64,000 nucleotides of DNA from Torymus aiolomorphi (GCA_036365515.1 CM070873.1:76918029-76982028), one strand, 5' to 3'. Counted from the stretch's first letter, positions 45,736-57,751 are shown. Numbers and translations: made by a program. Notes: a model not told the origin generated them from the sequence alone.

Positions 45736-46785
45736 ATGCAGGCGTGTTCACTCGGGTAAAAGAGTAACGCGCACGGAGGTCGGCGGAGCGCCAACTGTGA
45801 GCGTGCCTACATCAAGGGCTGCTCAAAGCGCAAGGAGGCGCTATAGAGCGCGGGTCGAGCTGTACTTAAATTACAGGCGCATTGAGACGGATGGCGAATC
45901 CATTGTCGAGACTCTAAGAGAGTGTTGTGCGGGGACCGATGAGCGCTTCCACTCCGGTTGAAGACGAAGTGCGAGCAGTGCTTGCTCGCTCGGAGCTGCT
46001 CTCCTTGAGCGGGGATAAGATGAGTCCATCGCCGAACTTGCAGGTAGATCGGTGGAGCAAGGTCGCTCAAACGCCGATCGGTGAGCAGAGGGCAAGCAGA
46101 GCTTTTTGGTCTGAGTCGCTACGTCCCCCCGTCGTACTCGCTGGAGGTGTGCTCTCCTAGAGCGACGAAGGTCGTTGAGGCTGCCACAGCTGAGAGCGCA
46201 GAGCAGAGAGCGCCCGCAGAGGCGAAGTCCCCCGTTACCGATCGCTGGGACCGTTATCCACCGAAGTAGCTTCTACGTAGCGTGGAGAGCGGGCACCGCA
46301 CGGACCCCTCCACGTCGACTCAGGGTTGAGTCTGGACGAGAGAAAGCCCGCCCAACTTAGTGTCGGCCACACCACCCAGATATGGTAATTGGAAAGGAAA
46401 AGGAGTCGGGGGATCAGGAGTGATCCCGTCACCAAAAAACAAGGCAAGGGGAAAGACCTTGCACCTCGTGGGTATGTTAAATAAAACAATTATTTAACTG
46501 TCAAAAGTGAGACTTTATTCAACTCAATAAACTGGCAAGGGTGCCGAGACTATCTACACAAGGAGGATGTCCGAGTGAACGAAGCTATCGGGGCTGCTGT
46601 CGCGCGTGCCTATATCCCCGCGCGCCGCCGGGTTGACTGCGGGAGCCGCGCGGAGAGGGGTCGCGCCGCGTAGCGGCAGCGCGCGAACTAGACTCTCGCC
46701 GGCGCCGCGCGTGAGGCGGGAGATTCAAATTCGAATCTGTCGCGCCCTTATCGTTTGTATTGCAAACCGGCGCGAAGAGTCTTTA
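45736..46785. other. GC-rich block of unknown nature
   Basis: About 1 kb of CG-rich sequence in an AT-rich region, with several overlapping open frames and no recognisable protein. GTTCACTCGG at 45744 recurs inverted at 46570. Candidates: promoter/first exon of a host gene, or an LTR. AATAAA occurs near 46480. Confidence 0.35.
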
Positions 46786-46839
46786 TAATTTAATAATAAT
46801 TATTATTATTATTAGTTAGGCGTGTATCAAGATTAAAAA

Positions 46840-46925
46840 AAAAAGTGCATACCGGGCTCGAACTTGAGTCGAAAAGATTTAAACAAAAGTAACTGCGCGC
46901 CTTATCACCCACGACCACCGCTTCA
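46840..46925 (-). other. Degenerate tRNA-like sequence
   Basis: GGGCTCGAACTTGAG and GCGCGCCTTATCACCCACGA resemble inverted B- and A-box regions. It would not fold into a proper tRNA. Confidence 0.25.
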
Positions 46926-47099
46926 ACAACCAAGTACTACTGTAATATGGTTTATGTTTATCTACCCCCTTTCAGGCTTCTCCATATAGTTGCATGACAT
47001 AGCATATTTGCATGACATTTAATAAAAAATGTACATTATATATTATACGTACATACATTAACCTAATTCCAGTAACAAAGATTTGAAATTTCCGTTACA

Positions 47100-47745
47100 T
47101 TACCTAGAAAAAATCGAAAGTGTAACAAATTGTTTAGTAAGTGTAGAAAAGTGTAAAAAAGTGTAAGAAAGTATAATAAAATGTAGTTTAATGCTGGATT
47201 TCGGACATAGTTTACATTTTTTTACACTTATTTACACTTTCTTTACATTTTCGTACACTTTTGTACATTTTATAAATATAAATATAAAAAATGTAAAAAA
47301 GTGTAAAACAATGTAAAAAAGTGTACAAAAATGTTTAAAAGAGTAAAAAAGTGTAAAAAAATATATTAAAATGTAAGAAAAATATAAGCAACTGTAAGAA
47401 AGTATAAAAAAAACTGCAAGAATGTGTTAAAAAACTGTTAAAAAATGTAAGAAAGTGTAAAAAAATGTATAATAAAGTGTTAATAAATGTAAAGAAATGT
47501 AAAAACATTATAATCAAATGTTAATAAGTGTAAAAAAATGTAATAAAATGTTAAAAAATGTAAACAAGTCAAAAAACTGTAAAAGAATTTTTCAATTATG
47601 AGTATCAAAATGGTAAAAAAATGTAAAAAAATGTCCGAAATCCAGCATTAGTCTACACTTTTTTACACTTTTTCACACATTTTTACATTTTTTTACATTT
47701 TTTTACATTTTTTTTACATTTACCTGCATTTATTTACATTTTAAA
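47100..47745 (+). repeat. AT-rich reiterated-word repeat, copy 2
   Basis: Same family as 7089-8235. ATGCTGGATTTCGGACAT near 47192 returns inverted near 47630, so this copy is a fold-back of GTGTAAAAAA words. Confidence 0.8.
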
Positions 47746-47832
47746 ATTTTTGCTAGGGGTTGTATCTTAAATATCTATTAAATTTAAGGTTATTTTTAAC
47801 AGTGTACCTTAAGATTAGATTTAACTTATTCA

Positions 47833-48515
47833 TTAAGGGGGCTAAACACCTTTTTTCTCTGAAATAAGAAGTCACATTTTAATACATAAATGTAAACTAA
47901 TTATTTCATACTTTTTACATATAAAAGTGGGTATATTTACCTTACCTTAAAACTTTCTCCGATGGGCCTTTTATATGGTCCAGAACCATAGTCATCGATG
48001 AAACAAGTTTTTTCACTATCCGTAAGCTTTTAAATTTTCCTGTAGATGGATTGACTCCAGATTTGAACTAAATTACTCCTGAATAGTATAATTCTCATAT
48101 GAGTGTAGGGATTTAGGATTAAATGTCAGAAAAATTTTTACATCAGAAAAATTATGAAAAAATATAAAAAATTTTAAAAAATTAAAAAAAAAACTTGAAA
48201 AACAGCACAAAATTTTTTTTTCTCTTCAGATCAAAAATTCCTACACTCATATAAGAATTATACTATTCAGGAGTAATTTAGTTCAAATCTGGAGTCAATC
48301 CATCCACAGGAAAATTTCAAAGCTTATGGATAGTGAAAAAACTTATTTCATTGATGACTATGGTTCTGGACAATATAAAGGGCCCAGACAAAGGTCTAAG
48401 GTGAGGTAAATATACCCCATTTTATGTGTAAAGAGTGGGAAATAATTAATTTACATTATGTATTAAAATATGACTTTTTTATTTCAGAAAAAAAGGTATC
48501 TAGTAGCCCTCTTAA
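47833..48515. mobile_element. Fold-back TTAA MITE with ~330 bp arms
   Basis: TTAAGGGGGCTAAACACC and its diverged inverse near 48515 bound two long arms (AGATTTGAACTAAATTACTC, GGATTGACTCC, TGGTCCAGAACCATAG). TTAA on both sides. No coding region. Confidence 0.8.
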
Positions 48516-49416
48516 GTAAATAACAGATGAATGTTTTCCAAAGTAATTTTGTAACTAATTTCTAAGTGGAAAAGGTATTCAATGGCGAAATAAGTTAAAA
48601 TTTACTTATTTGGAAGTGGAAAAAGCATTCACTTATGGAATAAGTTAAAATTTCACTATGTTACTTTAGAGAGCAGGATTGCATGAAAATTACAGATGAG
48701 TAATGTGATTTGAACACTGGGTATATACATTCATATGCGCGTAAGAACTTGACTAGACTTGTGTAATTTTTTTTTGCAGCAGTAGAGTGCACCATAGAGT
48801 TGCATAACAATTTTAGACGTGAAGCGTACTTCTAAGATCGGGAATATATACTAGTAAATGTATAAGATATCTATCACGCTTAGTTTATTTTAATAAATTA
48901 AATTTAAAAATTTTTTTTTACAGGGGAGTCGTGCACAATACTTTTACAATTACAATTGGGTAGTTGTCTGGGAGTTTTACAGAAGCTATTTTAAGGAGAT
49001 GTGAAGTTTAAAACGAATCTGTATTTATTATTTAAAAAAGTTATTTTAAAACATTTTTTTGGAAAAATATGTTTGGCCGAATCCATCTCAAATCAGGTAG
49101 CCTGCATATGCCTATGTCACCGATTATTTTGGAATAAAAGTATTTATGTTCTTCTCCAAAAGTAATTTAAAACGTATTTTTTTTATTTTTTTGTTGCATC
49201 AAAATTGCATGTGTCAGCGGTGACGAAAAATTCCGAAAAAATTCCTACTTATATTTGATATTTAAAATTTTTGTATTTCTGACATGGTTTTGTTTGTAGT
49301 AAGATAAATATAAATATGTTGAAATTGATTTGATCTTTTCTAAATTTGATTGAGATGCAGAGTTGATGTATTTATTATATATTTCTTTGGGTAAAAAATT
49401 GAATGGATTTGATAGA
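48516..49416. other. AT-rich stretch with decayed 118 bp monomers
   Basis: 48665-48860 holds about 1.5 units of the satellite-like monomer (GCAGGATTGCATGAAAATTA and GAGTGCACCATAGAGTTGCA). The remainder shows nothing. Confidence 0.6.
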
Positions 49417-50394
49417 TAGGGTAGCGGTCCGTATTAGTGTGCCTGTCCATATTTGTGTGCCCTATTATTAAAACATATCCTAGAAATGAACGAGTAAAAA
49501 CGTAATACTAAAATATTTTTTTTCATAAAGTATAGTTAATTAAGTTTAAATAGAATTAATTACTTAATTTGTTTTCATTTACTATAACATTAAAAAAGAA
49601 CTTTCAAAAATATGTTTCATCGTTTGCAGCGTGTCACGGTGTTTCCTTGTCTAAACTTGCTAAGAAATGACATTTTTAAAAGTAACATTAAATAATGCTT
49701 CAGAAAGATTTTAATGTGGGATACAATTGATTATATCATAATATTATATCATAATGATTATATCATAATAATATTATGTTATATAATAAATCTTAATATA
49801 GAGGTTTTCAATTGATTTTAATATTTAATTAATGGTGTCTACTAATAGGGCAGTGAAAAACGACTTGTCCAGATTTGTGCGTGCACAAATACAATACGAG
49901 CATGCTCGTATCGGTGCGTGAACAGAAAAGTTAGGTTAGGTTGTCTGCGTACAAACGTTGTTTCATATCGCATTGACGACGTTCAGCAGTTTTTACGGTA
50001 TTGGAATTAATTAACATTCAATGTAAACAAGGGTTAGAAATTGATTATAAATGCACTACAGTTAATAAATAATTTTTTTGGCAATGATAATATTATCAAG
50101 ACACACTAATGTGGGGCACACAAACGTGTACACCCACATTAATACGGAGCACACAAAAATGTACTTTGTTGTCTGCTAGGGCACACAAATGCGTACAAAT
50201 TTTTTTTTTCTATATTGCTTGTAACTTTCGTAAATATTAATATTTTTCTATAAAAAAGATTGTTTTGTGTAAATTATTACTTTTATCCTCTATATAAATC
50301 TGCCCGGAATCTCTAATATAGCTTAAATAGTCTATTATTATGCGACAAAACTGAAGAGTTTCTTAAACCCACACTAATATGGACATCTACCCTA
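49417..50394. mobile_element. TA-flanked MITE with TAGGGTAG ends
   Basis: Left TAGGGTAGCGGTCCGTATTA; right inverse TAGGGTAGATGTCCATATTA. Interior variants of the end words recur (ACACTAATGTGGGGCACACA near 50101, CACATTAATACGGAGCAC near 50142). 978 bp, no transposase. Confidence 0.8.
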
Positions 50395-50749
50395 ATTGAG
50401 GTTGAAAGTTTTTACATTTATACTCCCTTAGACGTTGGACACCAAAAACTCATTTTTTCAATTTTTAATTTTTTACTCGAAAACCAATCAACAGAATTAA
50501 AATTTATACAAATTATAGCTATGATTATTATACACTATCATTTAAACTAACTAGAGTCTCACACGCGTGCTGATTATTTAAATAAGAAAATACTGAGACC
50601 AAACAAAATCTACATGTATTTTATGCATAATTACTATACTACTACAGTAAACAAAGTCTTTCGATGAAACTATTTGCGCAAAGTAAACCTAGGTCCATAA
50701 TTGAAAACTCACTCCATCACTTTTATTTTGTAAAGCAAACATAGTTTAA
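50395..50749. other. AT-rich spacer
   Basis: Nothing recognised. Confidence 0.5.
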
Positions 50750-51480
50750 AGCATGCACATTTTCGATGTTGGAATTACACTGTTATTTGTAATTTTCGTG
50801 CAATTCTGCTACACTCTATTTGTAGCAAGAAACTTGCGAAAGTCGTGGAATTCTTACACACTCATGTATGCACATTTCCTTGATTTGTTGGAATTGCACT
50901 TTTTATCTGTAATTTTCATAAAATTCTGCTGCACTCTACTTGCAGCAAGACAATTATGAAAGTCTGATGGAATTCTTACGCATCCATGCATGCACGTTTC
51001 CTTAATTTGTTGGTATTGCACTATTCATCTGTAATTTTCGTACAATTCTGCTGCACTCTACTTGCAGCAAGACAATTATGCAAGTCTGATGGAATTCTTA
51101 CGTACACATGCATACGAATTTCCTTTGTTGGAATTGCACTTTTCACCTGTAATTATCGTTCAATTCTGCTGCACTCTACTTGCAGCAAGAAAATTACGCA
51201 AGCATCATGGAATTCTTACGCACTCATGGATGCACATTTCCTGTCTTGGAATTGCACTTTTTATCTGTAATTTTCATACAATTCTGCTGCACTCTACTTG
51301 CAGTAAAAAAATTACGCAAGTCTGGTGGAACTCTGATGCACTCATGCATGCATATTTACAATGTTGGATCGTACTTTTTGACTGTAATTTTCACGTAATT
51401 CTGCTGCACTTGGCGGACACAAGATTATTACTTAAGTCTAATGCAATTCTTATGCACGTTTTCGCCCTTACTCACTAAGC
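50750..51480 (-). repeat. 118 bp satellite-like array, minus orientation
   Basis: About six units with TTGGAATTGCACTTTT, ATTCTGCTGCACTCTACTTG and GGAATTCTTACGCA, the inverse of the 29140-29640 monomer. Period 116-120 bp. Long frames through it (94 to 138 codons) are repeat artefacts. Confidence 0.9.
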
Positions 51481-51699
51481 CGCACTTATGACGCATTTAT
51501 GATGCATGTATTTATAGTAATTCTTTTTCGTCAGAAGAGCTACAGGCGTCGGAAACAGACAATGCATGTTTTACTGCAATTTTCAAACTTACACGCAAAT
51601 TACAGCGAAATTGCAACCAAATTGCGATGTACTACGAGGGTCATTTGATAAGTACCTAGCCTACAAATGAAAACACCAAAATTTTACAAAAAATAAAAT

Positions 51700-52383
51700 T
51701 TATTTTTCAATGTAGTCTCCTTTTAGTTGAATACACTTGGTCCAGCGGTGTTCCAATTTTTTTAACCCCGTTGAAAAAAATGTTTTCTCTTGGTTTGCAA
51801 AATAGGTCTCCGTGGCGGCGATTATTTCGTTATTGGAGTGGAATCTCTTCCCGGCGAGCGAATTTTTTAGGTTCGGAAACAAAAAAAAGTCGCACGGAGC
51901 CAAATCTGGAGAATACGGTGGATGGGGCAGCAGTTCGTAGCGTAATTCGACCAATTTAGCCGTGGCGAGTGCAGAAGTGTGAGCCGGTGCATTATCGTAG
52001 TGGAAAAGCACTTTCTTTTTAGACAAATGGGGCCGTTTTTCTTCTAACACGGCGTCAAATCGGCTCAATAGTTCGGCGTAGTACTGTCCTGTGACCGTTT
52101 TGCCCTTCTCCAGATAGTCAATAAAAATCACACCTTGGAGTGTAGTAGTGAATCCATGTTTCGTCGACGGTCACGTAACGACGCAAAACCTCTTTTGGAT
52201 TGCAATTAAACAGCTCCAAACACTGCTCTGAACTGGTCACACGGATGCGCTTGTTGTCTGCAGTCAGCAAACGCGGCACCCACCATGCTGACAGCTTCCT
52301 CATGCCTAAAATCTCATGTAGGATATGCCACACGCGTTCTTCTGAGATGCCTACTATCGCAGCTATCTCGTGCACCTTTAATC
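51700..52383 (-). pseudogene. Mariner transposase, 5' truncated and frameshifted
   Basis: Minus-strand pieces 52375-52118 and 52131-51700. They show a helix-turn-helix (MHEIAAIVGISEERVWHILH), TVDETWIHYY with the first catalytic Asp, YDNAPAHTS with the second, and PPYSPDLAPCDFFLFPNLK with the third (D34D type). A deletion with shift after HYYTP, near 52125-52131, removes part of the catalytic core. The gene stops at the Gypsy junction near 52383. Confidence 0.9.
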
Positions 52384-55333
52384 GGCGGCAAGCCCAGCTC
52401 CTTCAAGCTTTTTGCAGCGAATAATTCATTAATTAGTACCTACGGCGAATCGATGCTCACACTTAACCTGGGCGTTCGACGTCCCATTTGCTGGAGCTTT
52501 TGCATCGCGGATGTCCCTCATCCCATTATAGGTGCCGATCTCTTATCCCATTACGGCCTTCTTGTTGACCTCAAAAGAAATCGTCTTATCGACTCGTCTA
52601 CTAATATCTATACTCTTGCAATCGTAAAAGATGTTTCATTTGACTCTGTTTTTGCAGTTGTTCCCGGCTCAGAGTGTGCTAAGATTCTTGCTGATTTTCC
52701 GGAGATCACGGGCGTTTCTAAACCCACAGTCCCCAGAAATAGCGATGTTTTTCATCATATCTTAACCTCTGGCCCCCGGTCTCGGAGCGTCCTCGTAGAC
52801 TTGCTCCAGATAAGTTGAAAGCGGCGAAAGCCGAATTTGATGCTTGGATTGAGGCTAGAATTTGCCGCCCCTCCAGCAGCCCTTGGGCAAGCCCTCTCCA
52901 TATGGAGTTAAAAAAGGATAACTCCTGGAGACCATGTGGTGATTACAGGCACTTAAACGCCGCCACAGTCCCGGATAAATATCCAACCGCTCATATTCAT
53001 GATTGTACAAACAACCTGTACGGTAAGAAAATCTTCTCGGCGCTTGATCTTCACCAAGCGTTCAATCAGATTCCTGTTGCCCCTGAAGACATTCCGAAAA
53101 CGGCCATTATAACCCCGTTCGGTCTTTTTGAATTTATGTATATGACCTTTGGTCTCCGCAACGCCAGTCAGACCTTTCAGCGTTACATCAATAGCGCGCT
53201 AGGCGACTTGGATTTTGTATATCTTTATATCGATGATATCCTCATTGCGTCGTCTTCTCTTGAAGAACACTATTCTCATCTTCGTATGGTCTTCGAACGA
53301 CTTAAGAAGTTTCATCTTCGCTTGAACGTTGAAAAATGTACCTTTGCTGTTGAAGAATTAGAATTCTTAGGATACCTAGTGAATGGTGAAGGCGTTCGCC
53401 CCATTCCTAGTAGGGTTGAAGCTATTTTGAGCTTCCCCAAACCCCAAACTATAGCAGAACTTCGTAGGTTTGTCGGCACCGTAAATTTTTACCGCCGTAA
53501 CATGCCTCGCGCCGCCACTTCTCAAGCCCCTCTCAATGCTCTTTTTAGCGATTCTCGCAAAAATGATAAGCGTCCCGTTCAGTGAACGCCCGAAGCTGAG
53601 GAGGCCTTCATTCGTGTGAAGGAGGAGTTGTCAGCTGCGGCTCTGCTTGTCCACCCCCGCATTGGTGCGGAAATACGCGTCGTCTCTGACGCATCCGATT
53701 CTGGAATGGGTGCTGCGCTTGAACAGCTTTCCCTCACTGGAATTTGGGAACCTTTAGCTTTCTTCTCTAAGAAGTTCTCCCCTTCACAGCGGAAGTACAG
53801 TGCATATGACCGTGAGCTCACGGCCATATACGAAACTGTGAAATACTTCTCATTTTTGGTTGAAGGCAGAGACTTCAAGATTTTAACAGATCATAAACCC
53901 CTCACCTATGCTTTCATGCAAAAGTCTGATAAGGCGTCTCCGCGGCAAACTCGTCAGCTGTCCCTTATCGCACAATTTACCACCCAAATTGAGTACATCA
54001 AAGGCGCTGAAAATACAGTTGCTGACTCACTCTCTCGGGTAGAGTCCATCCGACTCCCTGTAGAGATCAATCTTAACGAGCTTGCTGAAAAACAGGAAGC
54101 TGATGAGCAGCTTAAGGCCATTCGCGAGTCCTCTGACTATCCGCTCTCCTTAAAGCGTATTCAATGGGGCCCTGCTCATACTACTATCTTTTGCGAGATC
54201 ACTGGTGAAGCCATTCGCCCGTACATCCCTGAGTCCCTTCGTGAAACGGTGTTTAACATGTTCCATAAGCCTGCTCACCCAGGCCCTAAAGTCACCGATC
54301 GACTCATACGGCAGCGCTATGTGTGGCCCAATATGCACCGTGATATTCCTCGCATGTGCAAAAATTGTTTAGACTGTCAACAGTCAAAAATTTTTCGCCA
54401 TGTAAAACTTGTACCTGACAAATTCGTCGCACCTGATGGTCGCTTCGACCATGTGCACATTGATCTAGTCGGTCCTCTTCCCAATCGTAATGGTTTCGAG
54501 TATGTGCTCACCATGATCGATCGCTTTTCGCGCTGGATTGAGGCAGTTCCGCTACGCGAAATGTCAGCGCAGACAGTTGCCAGGGCATTTTATGACACCT
54601 GGGTCTCGCGCTATGGTGCCCCAAAGGTCATCACTTCCGATCAGGGTTCGCAATTTGAATCGCGCTTATTCACGGCTCTTTTGTCCCTAATAGGTTGCGA
54701 GCGTATCCGCACTACCGCGTATCACCCTGCGGCGAATGGCCTTATCGAGCGTTGGCACCGTACACTTAAAGCGGCGATTATGTGTCACGTGGACAAGGAC
54801 TGGACCCGTACCTTAAGTACAGTATTATTAGGATTACGTTGTCATCTCCGTCAGGACACGAATGCGTCTCCTGCAGAATTTGTATTTGGCACTACCTTAC
54901 GTCTCCCAGGTGAGTTTTTCCTCCCTGAAGACTTTACGCCTGATCCGAATTTTTTTATAGAAGAATTCCGTGAATATATGCGTCAAGTCCGTCCAGTCCC
55001 TGTCACACATAACTATAAGAAGCGTGCGTTTTGCTTCAAAGACTTATATAGTTGTACTCATGTATTTATGCGCAATATGGCCAAAAAGTCTTTTTTGGCC
55101 CCTACAAAATATTGAAACGTCCGTCCGATCGCGTTTTTGATATAGAGATTAATGGCGCGGCACGCAGTGTATCTGTGGAACTTTTAAAGCCCGCGTATGT
55201 AATATCCGACAATCTCCCCGATGTGCCTCCCGGTGGTGATCCAATTGGCAATCAGCCCACCACCGTAGATCAACCAGTATTAAAGACCTATGCTAGGAAG
55301 AAAGTATCCTTTGCTCCTGTGATCAAACCGTAA
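52384..55333 (+). pseudogene. Gypsy-type pol (5' truncated), disrupted
   Basis: It begins inside the protease domain (LGVRRPICW, HPIIGADLLSHYGLLVDL), missing the catalytic DTG/DSG part. A frameshift near 52785 precedes RT, which has YIDD at 53226-53237. A TGA at 53583-53585 replaces a Trp expected from relatives. RNase H starts with VSDASDSGMGA. The integrase has CKNCLDC, HIDLVGPL, TSDQGSQF and NGLIERWHRT. A further shift near 55090 separates the C-terminal tail. Features resemble the CsRn1/opus-like Gypsy groups; that is inference. Confidence 0.85.
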
Positions 55334-55425
55334 TCTAACTGTGATTACCTAGTTGTAAGTGCTATCGAGCACAGTATAATAATTTATATTTATTTTTATG
55401 TATTGCGTTGTCACTCGGGGGGGAG

Positions 55426-55672
55426 TGTGTAGGGACTGCGATCTTCCCTCTCGCTCTCTCTGCGAGAGTGGAGGAAGCGGCCATGTTGCGTGTGGCGAGA
55501 AGCCGCCTGCGAGCGGCAGTCGTTGCTCGAGTCTACGAGCGTGCGGACGTAATCCGCTGTACCTCCTCACCTTCAATAAACCTGCTCGTTATTGTTAACT
55601 CTCCGACTCATTATTCTCCTCTCCCCGTTCCTCTCCTGGAACTAGGAGAGCCGTGGGGCTAGGATCCCCACA
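55426..55672 (+). repeat. 3' LTR of the Gypsy element
   Basis: Starts TGTGTAGGGACTGCG after a purine tract CGGGGGGGAG and ends GGATCCCCACA. CAATAAA lies near 55575. The 5' LTR is absent. Confidence 0.75.
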
Positions 55673-55805
55673 TCTGGTGCGATAGTGGCACCATCTGGCG
55701 GTGAGGCTAGGTACTTGTCAAATGACCCTCGTATTACTAGTATTACTAATACTAAATAGTATCTATCTTTTCACATCTAAGACACTGACACACGAAGATC
55801 ATTGA

Positions 55806-56480
55806 TAGAGCTGCAGTAGCAGCAATGTGGGGCTGGATCGTCCAAGCTGCCGCTACATAAGGGACATCCATTTGGTCACGATTATCTATTAACTGGCAGC
55901 CATCCGCTAGGTGATTAGCCACACCATCTGGAAGGGAAGGACTGGGGCAGATCTTTAATCTTTAGCACTGCCAGGGACAGCCTCAGTACAGAAGTCAACA
56001 CAATACAAGCAGCAGATCAGCTGATAATCTGGGAGCCAAGCGAGGAGAGTCAAGCACCTAAAAAACACATATGACTAATAAACAGCTGACACAAGAAAAC
56101 GTTACCATACGGAAGGAAAGTCTGTAACCCTCTTTGTTGTTCACTCTCCTCGCTGCACCAGCTATCTGCAACAAAAAGAAGTATCCTCAGCCCACCTATC
56201 AAAGAGGTTAGGAACGAGAAAGGGCTTACCAAATCTGATCCCGCCGCCGACCTCACTGCTTTACTGTCTCCGAGTGACCACCAGCAGACGGATACGACGA
56301 GAGCCGTTCCGCAGCAGCCGCTGTCATCTTTGGGGACGCCGGAACCGGGAGCCGGGCGTCGCGATTGCCGTCTTGTCGATTGTATCACATTCGGGAGCGC
56401 GCACGGGGCAGAGCAGCCGGACGCCCGGGCGCCGGCCCCGGCCGTCACTCACGGTGCGGCAATAGTACATTATTACTTCG
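55806..56480 (+). repeat. Dispersed repeat family B, copy 2
   Basis: Counterpart of 22126-22701 without the fold-back insertion. The GC-rich second half (56200-56480) has open frames with no family signature. Confidence 0.7.
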
Positions 56481-57400
56481 CGTGGCCGCTCATGCACGCA
56501 GCGCTAACACGAAGGCGTGGAGACCACAAAGAATATAGCCAGATAATAGCCAGATTTCCGAATGCCAGTGCCAAACTGTTTCCTACTCTTCCTCTCTCTT
56601 TCGCCGTGTTACTGCGTATATAAGCTTAAAATTTTTTTACGTATTTTTCAAAATCATAATTTCTCAATGACGACTTAATGTATCAGTTTGAAATTTATAG
56701 ACTATTTTGTATGCGATATGGGCAATACCTATGTAAAATTTCATTTAGATTATATGATTAGTTTTTGAGATATTTGATATTTAAAAGTTTGGTATTTCTC
56801 GAAATGACTTTCTATGTCGCACAATAACTGAAATAAAATTTAATTACTTTGGTATGATGGAGGTCTAGAGTTTGTATATTATTAATTATTACATGAATTG
56901 TTGGGGTAAAAGAATTAGTTAATAAATTTTAGAGATATTTGAAGTTAAAACTGTTAAAACTGTTTTAGCACTCTTTCAAATCGTAATTTTTCGAAATGAT
57001 GCGCGACACGCGCGCGTGTTGTTTACTTGCTTCTGTTTTTTATTGAGGTTAATTTATAGTGAGCTCTGCAGAAACATGAAATTAGTCAGATATTTATTTA
57101 TTTATTTATTTAATACCAGAGGAAGGTACAATAACTTATTACAATAATTGCAGCTATTATACATATCTTACATTACAAGTAATCCAGCCGAGGAAGATTT
57201 CCTGTTCAGCGATCCGGCATACTTAAAATTAACTTAACCTAGAATTAATTTGGTTAGTAATTACAATTTGTGTAGTAGCTATGGGAGTTGCAACTGCTTT
57301 AATATTCCTAGGAATATTTAGCAGAGCCCACTCCCAGTTTTTGATATTGGTTTACAATTATTATTTAAATTTAACAATATTTAACAATTAATATATATAT
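56481..57400. other. Mostly AT-rich stretch without genes
   Basis: 56640-57000 resembles 12150-12480 and seems internally repeated (AATCATAATTTCTCAATGA, AATCGTAATTTTTCGAAATG). TTTATTTATTTATTTA near 57090. No gene. Confidence 0.5.
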
Positions 57401-57562
57401 TTCGCAAACCGGTACTTTTGAGGATCTATACTTTTTTTCTCCAGAGTTCGTATATGCTTGACTAAAGAAATAACGCAGAGAGGGAGTTATTATCTTTAGT
57501 CAAACATATACAAACTCTGGAGAAAAAAACTATAGATCCTCAAAAGTACCGGTTTGCAAAAT
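57401..57562. repeat. Hairpin element, ~70 bp arms
   Basis: GCAAACCGGTACTTTTGAGG near 57404 pairs with its inverse near 57557. AT-rich flanks on both sides. Confidence 0.85.
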
Positions 57563-57565
57563 GTA

Positions 57566-57579
<14 letters not shown>

Positions 57580-57628
<49 letters not shown>

Positions 57629-57630
57629 CA
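57580..57630 (+). repeat. (CA)n microsatellite
   Basis: CA run next to the left end of the large palindrome. Confidence 0.95.
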
Positions 57631-57659
57631 AGAGAAATATTAAATTTAGAAATTAAAAA

Positions 57660-57742
57660 ATTTTTGAAGACGATAGGAATCGAACACGGAACCCTTGGCA
57701 CGGCAATCGGACGCTCTAACCATTTACCTATAAAAGACTTAC
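57660..57742 (-). other. tRNA-like module, left arm
   Basis: Read on the minus strand: an A-box-like TAAATGGTTAGAGCG, a GTGCCAAGGGT arm and a B-box-like TGTTCGATTCC. Its mirror partner is at 59495-59575. It is likely tRNA-derived, not a working gene. Confidence 0.45.
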
Positions 57743-57751
57743 AGAGTTGGT

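Larger units (their letters stand above)
51633..55733. mobile_element. Mariner element containing a truncated Gypsy element
   Basis: TACGAGGGTCATTTGATAAG at 51633 is mirrored at 55733 with one mismatch. TA flanks fit the mariner family. The mariner transposase occupies 51700-52383; only about 60 bp of its other end (55673-55733) follows the Gypsy part. Both the N-terminal third of the mariner gene and the 5' LTR, gag and start of protease of the Gypsy element are absent, so one deletion probably removed both. Confidence 0.8.

Noticed and set aside
45744..46580. GTTCACTCGG inverted pair as TIRs of an element
   Set aside because: Only 10 bp match, with no target duplication, so chance is plausible.
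50753..51478. Open frames of 72 to 138 codons
   Set aside because: They translate the 118 bp monomers in several frames. Repetition explains them.
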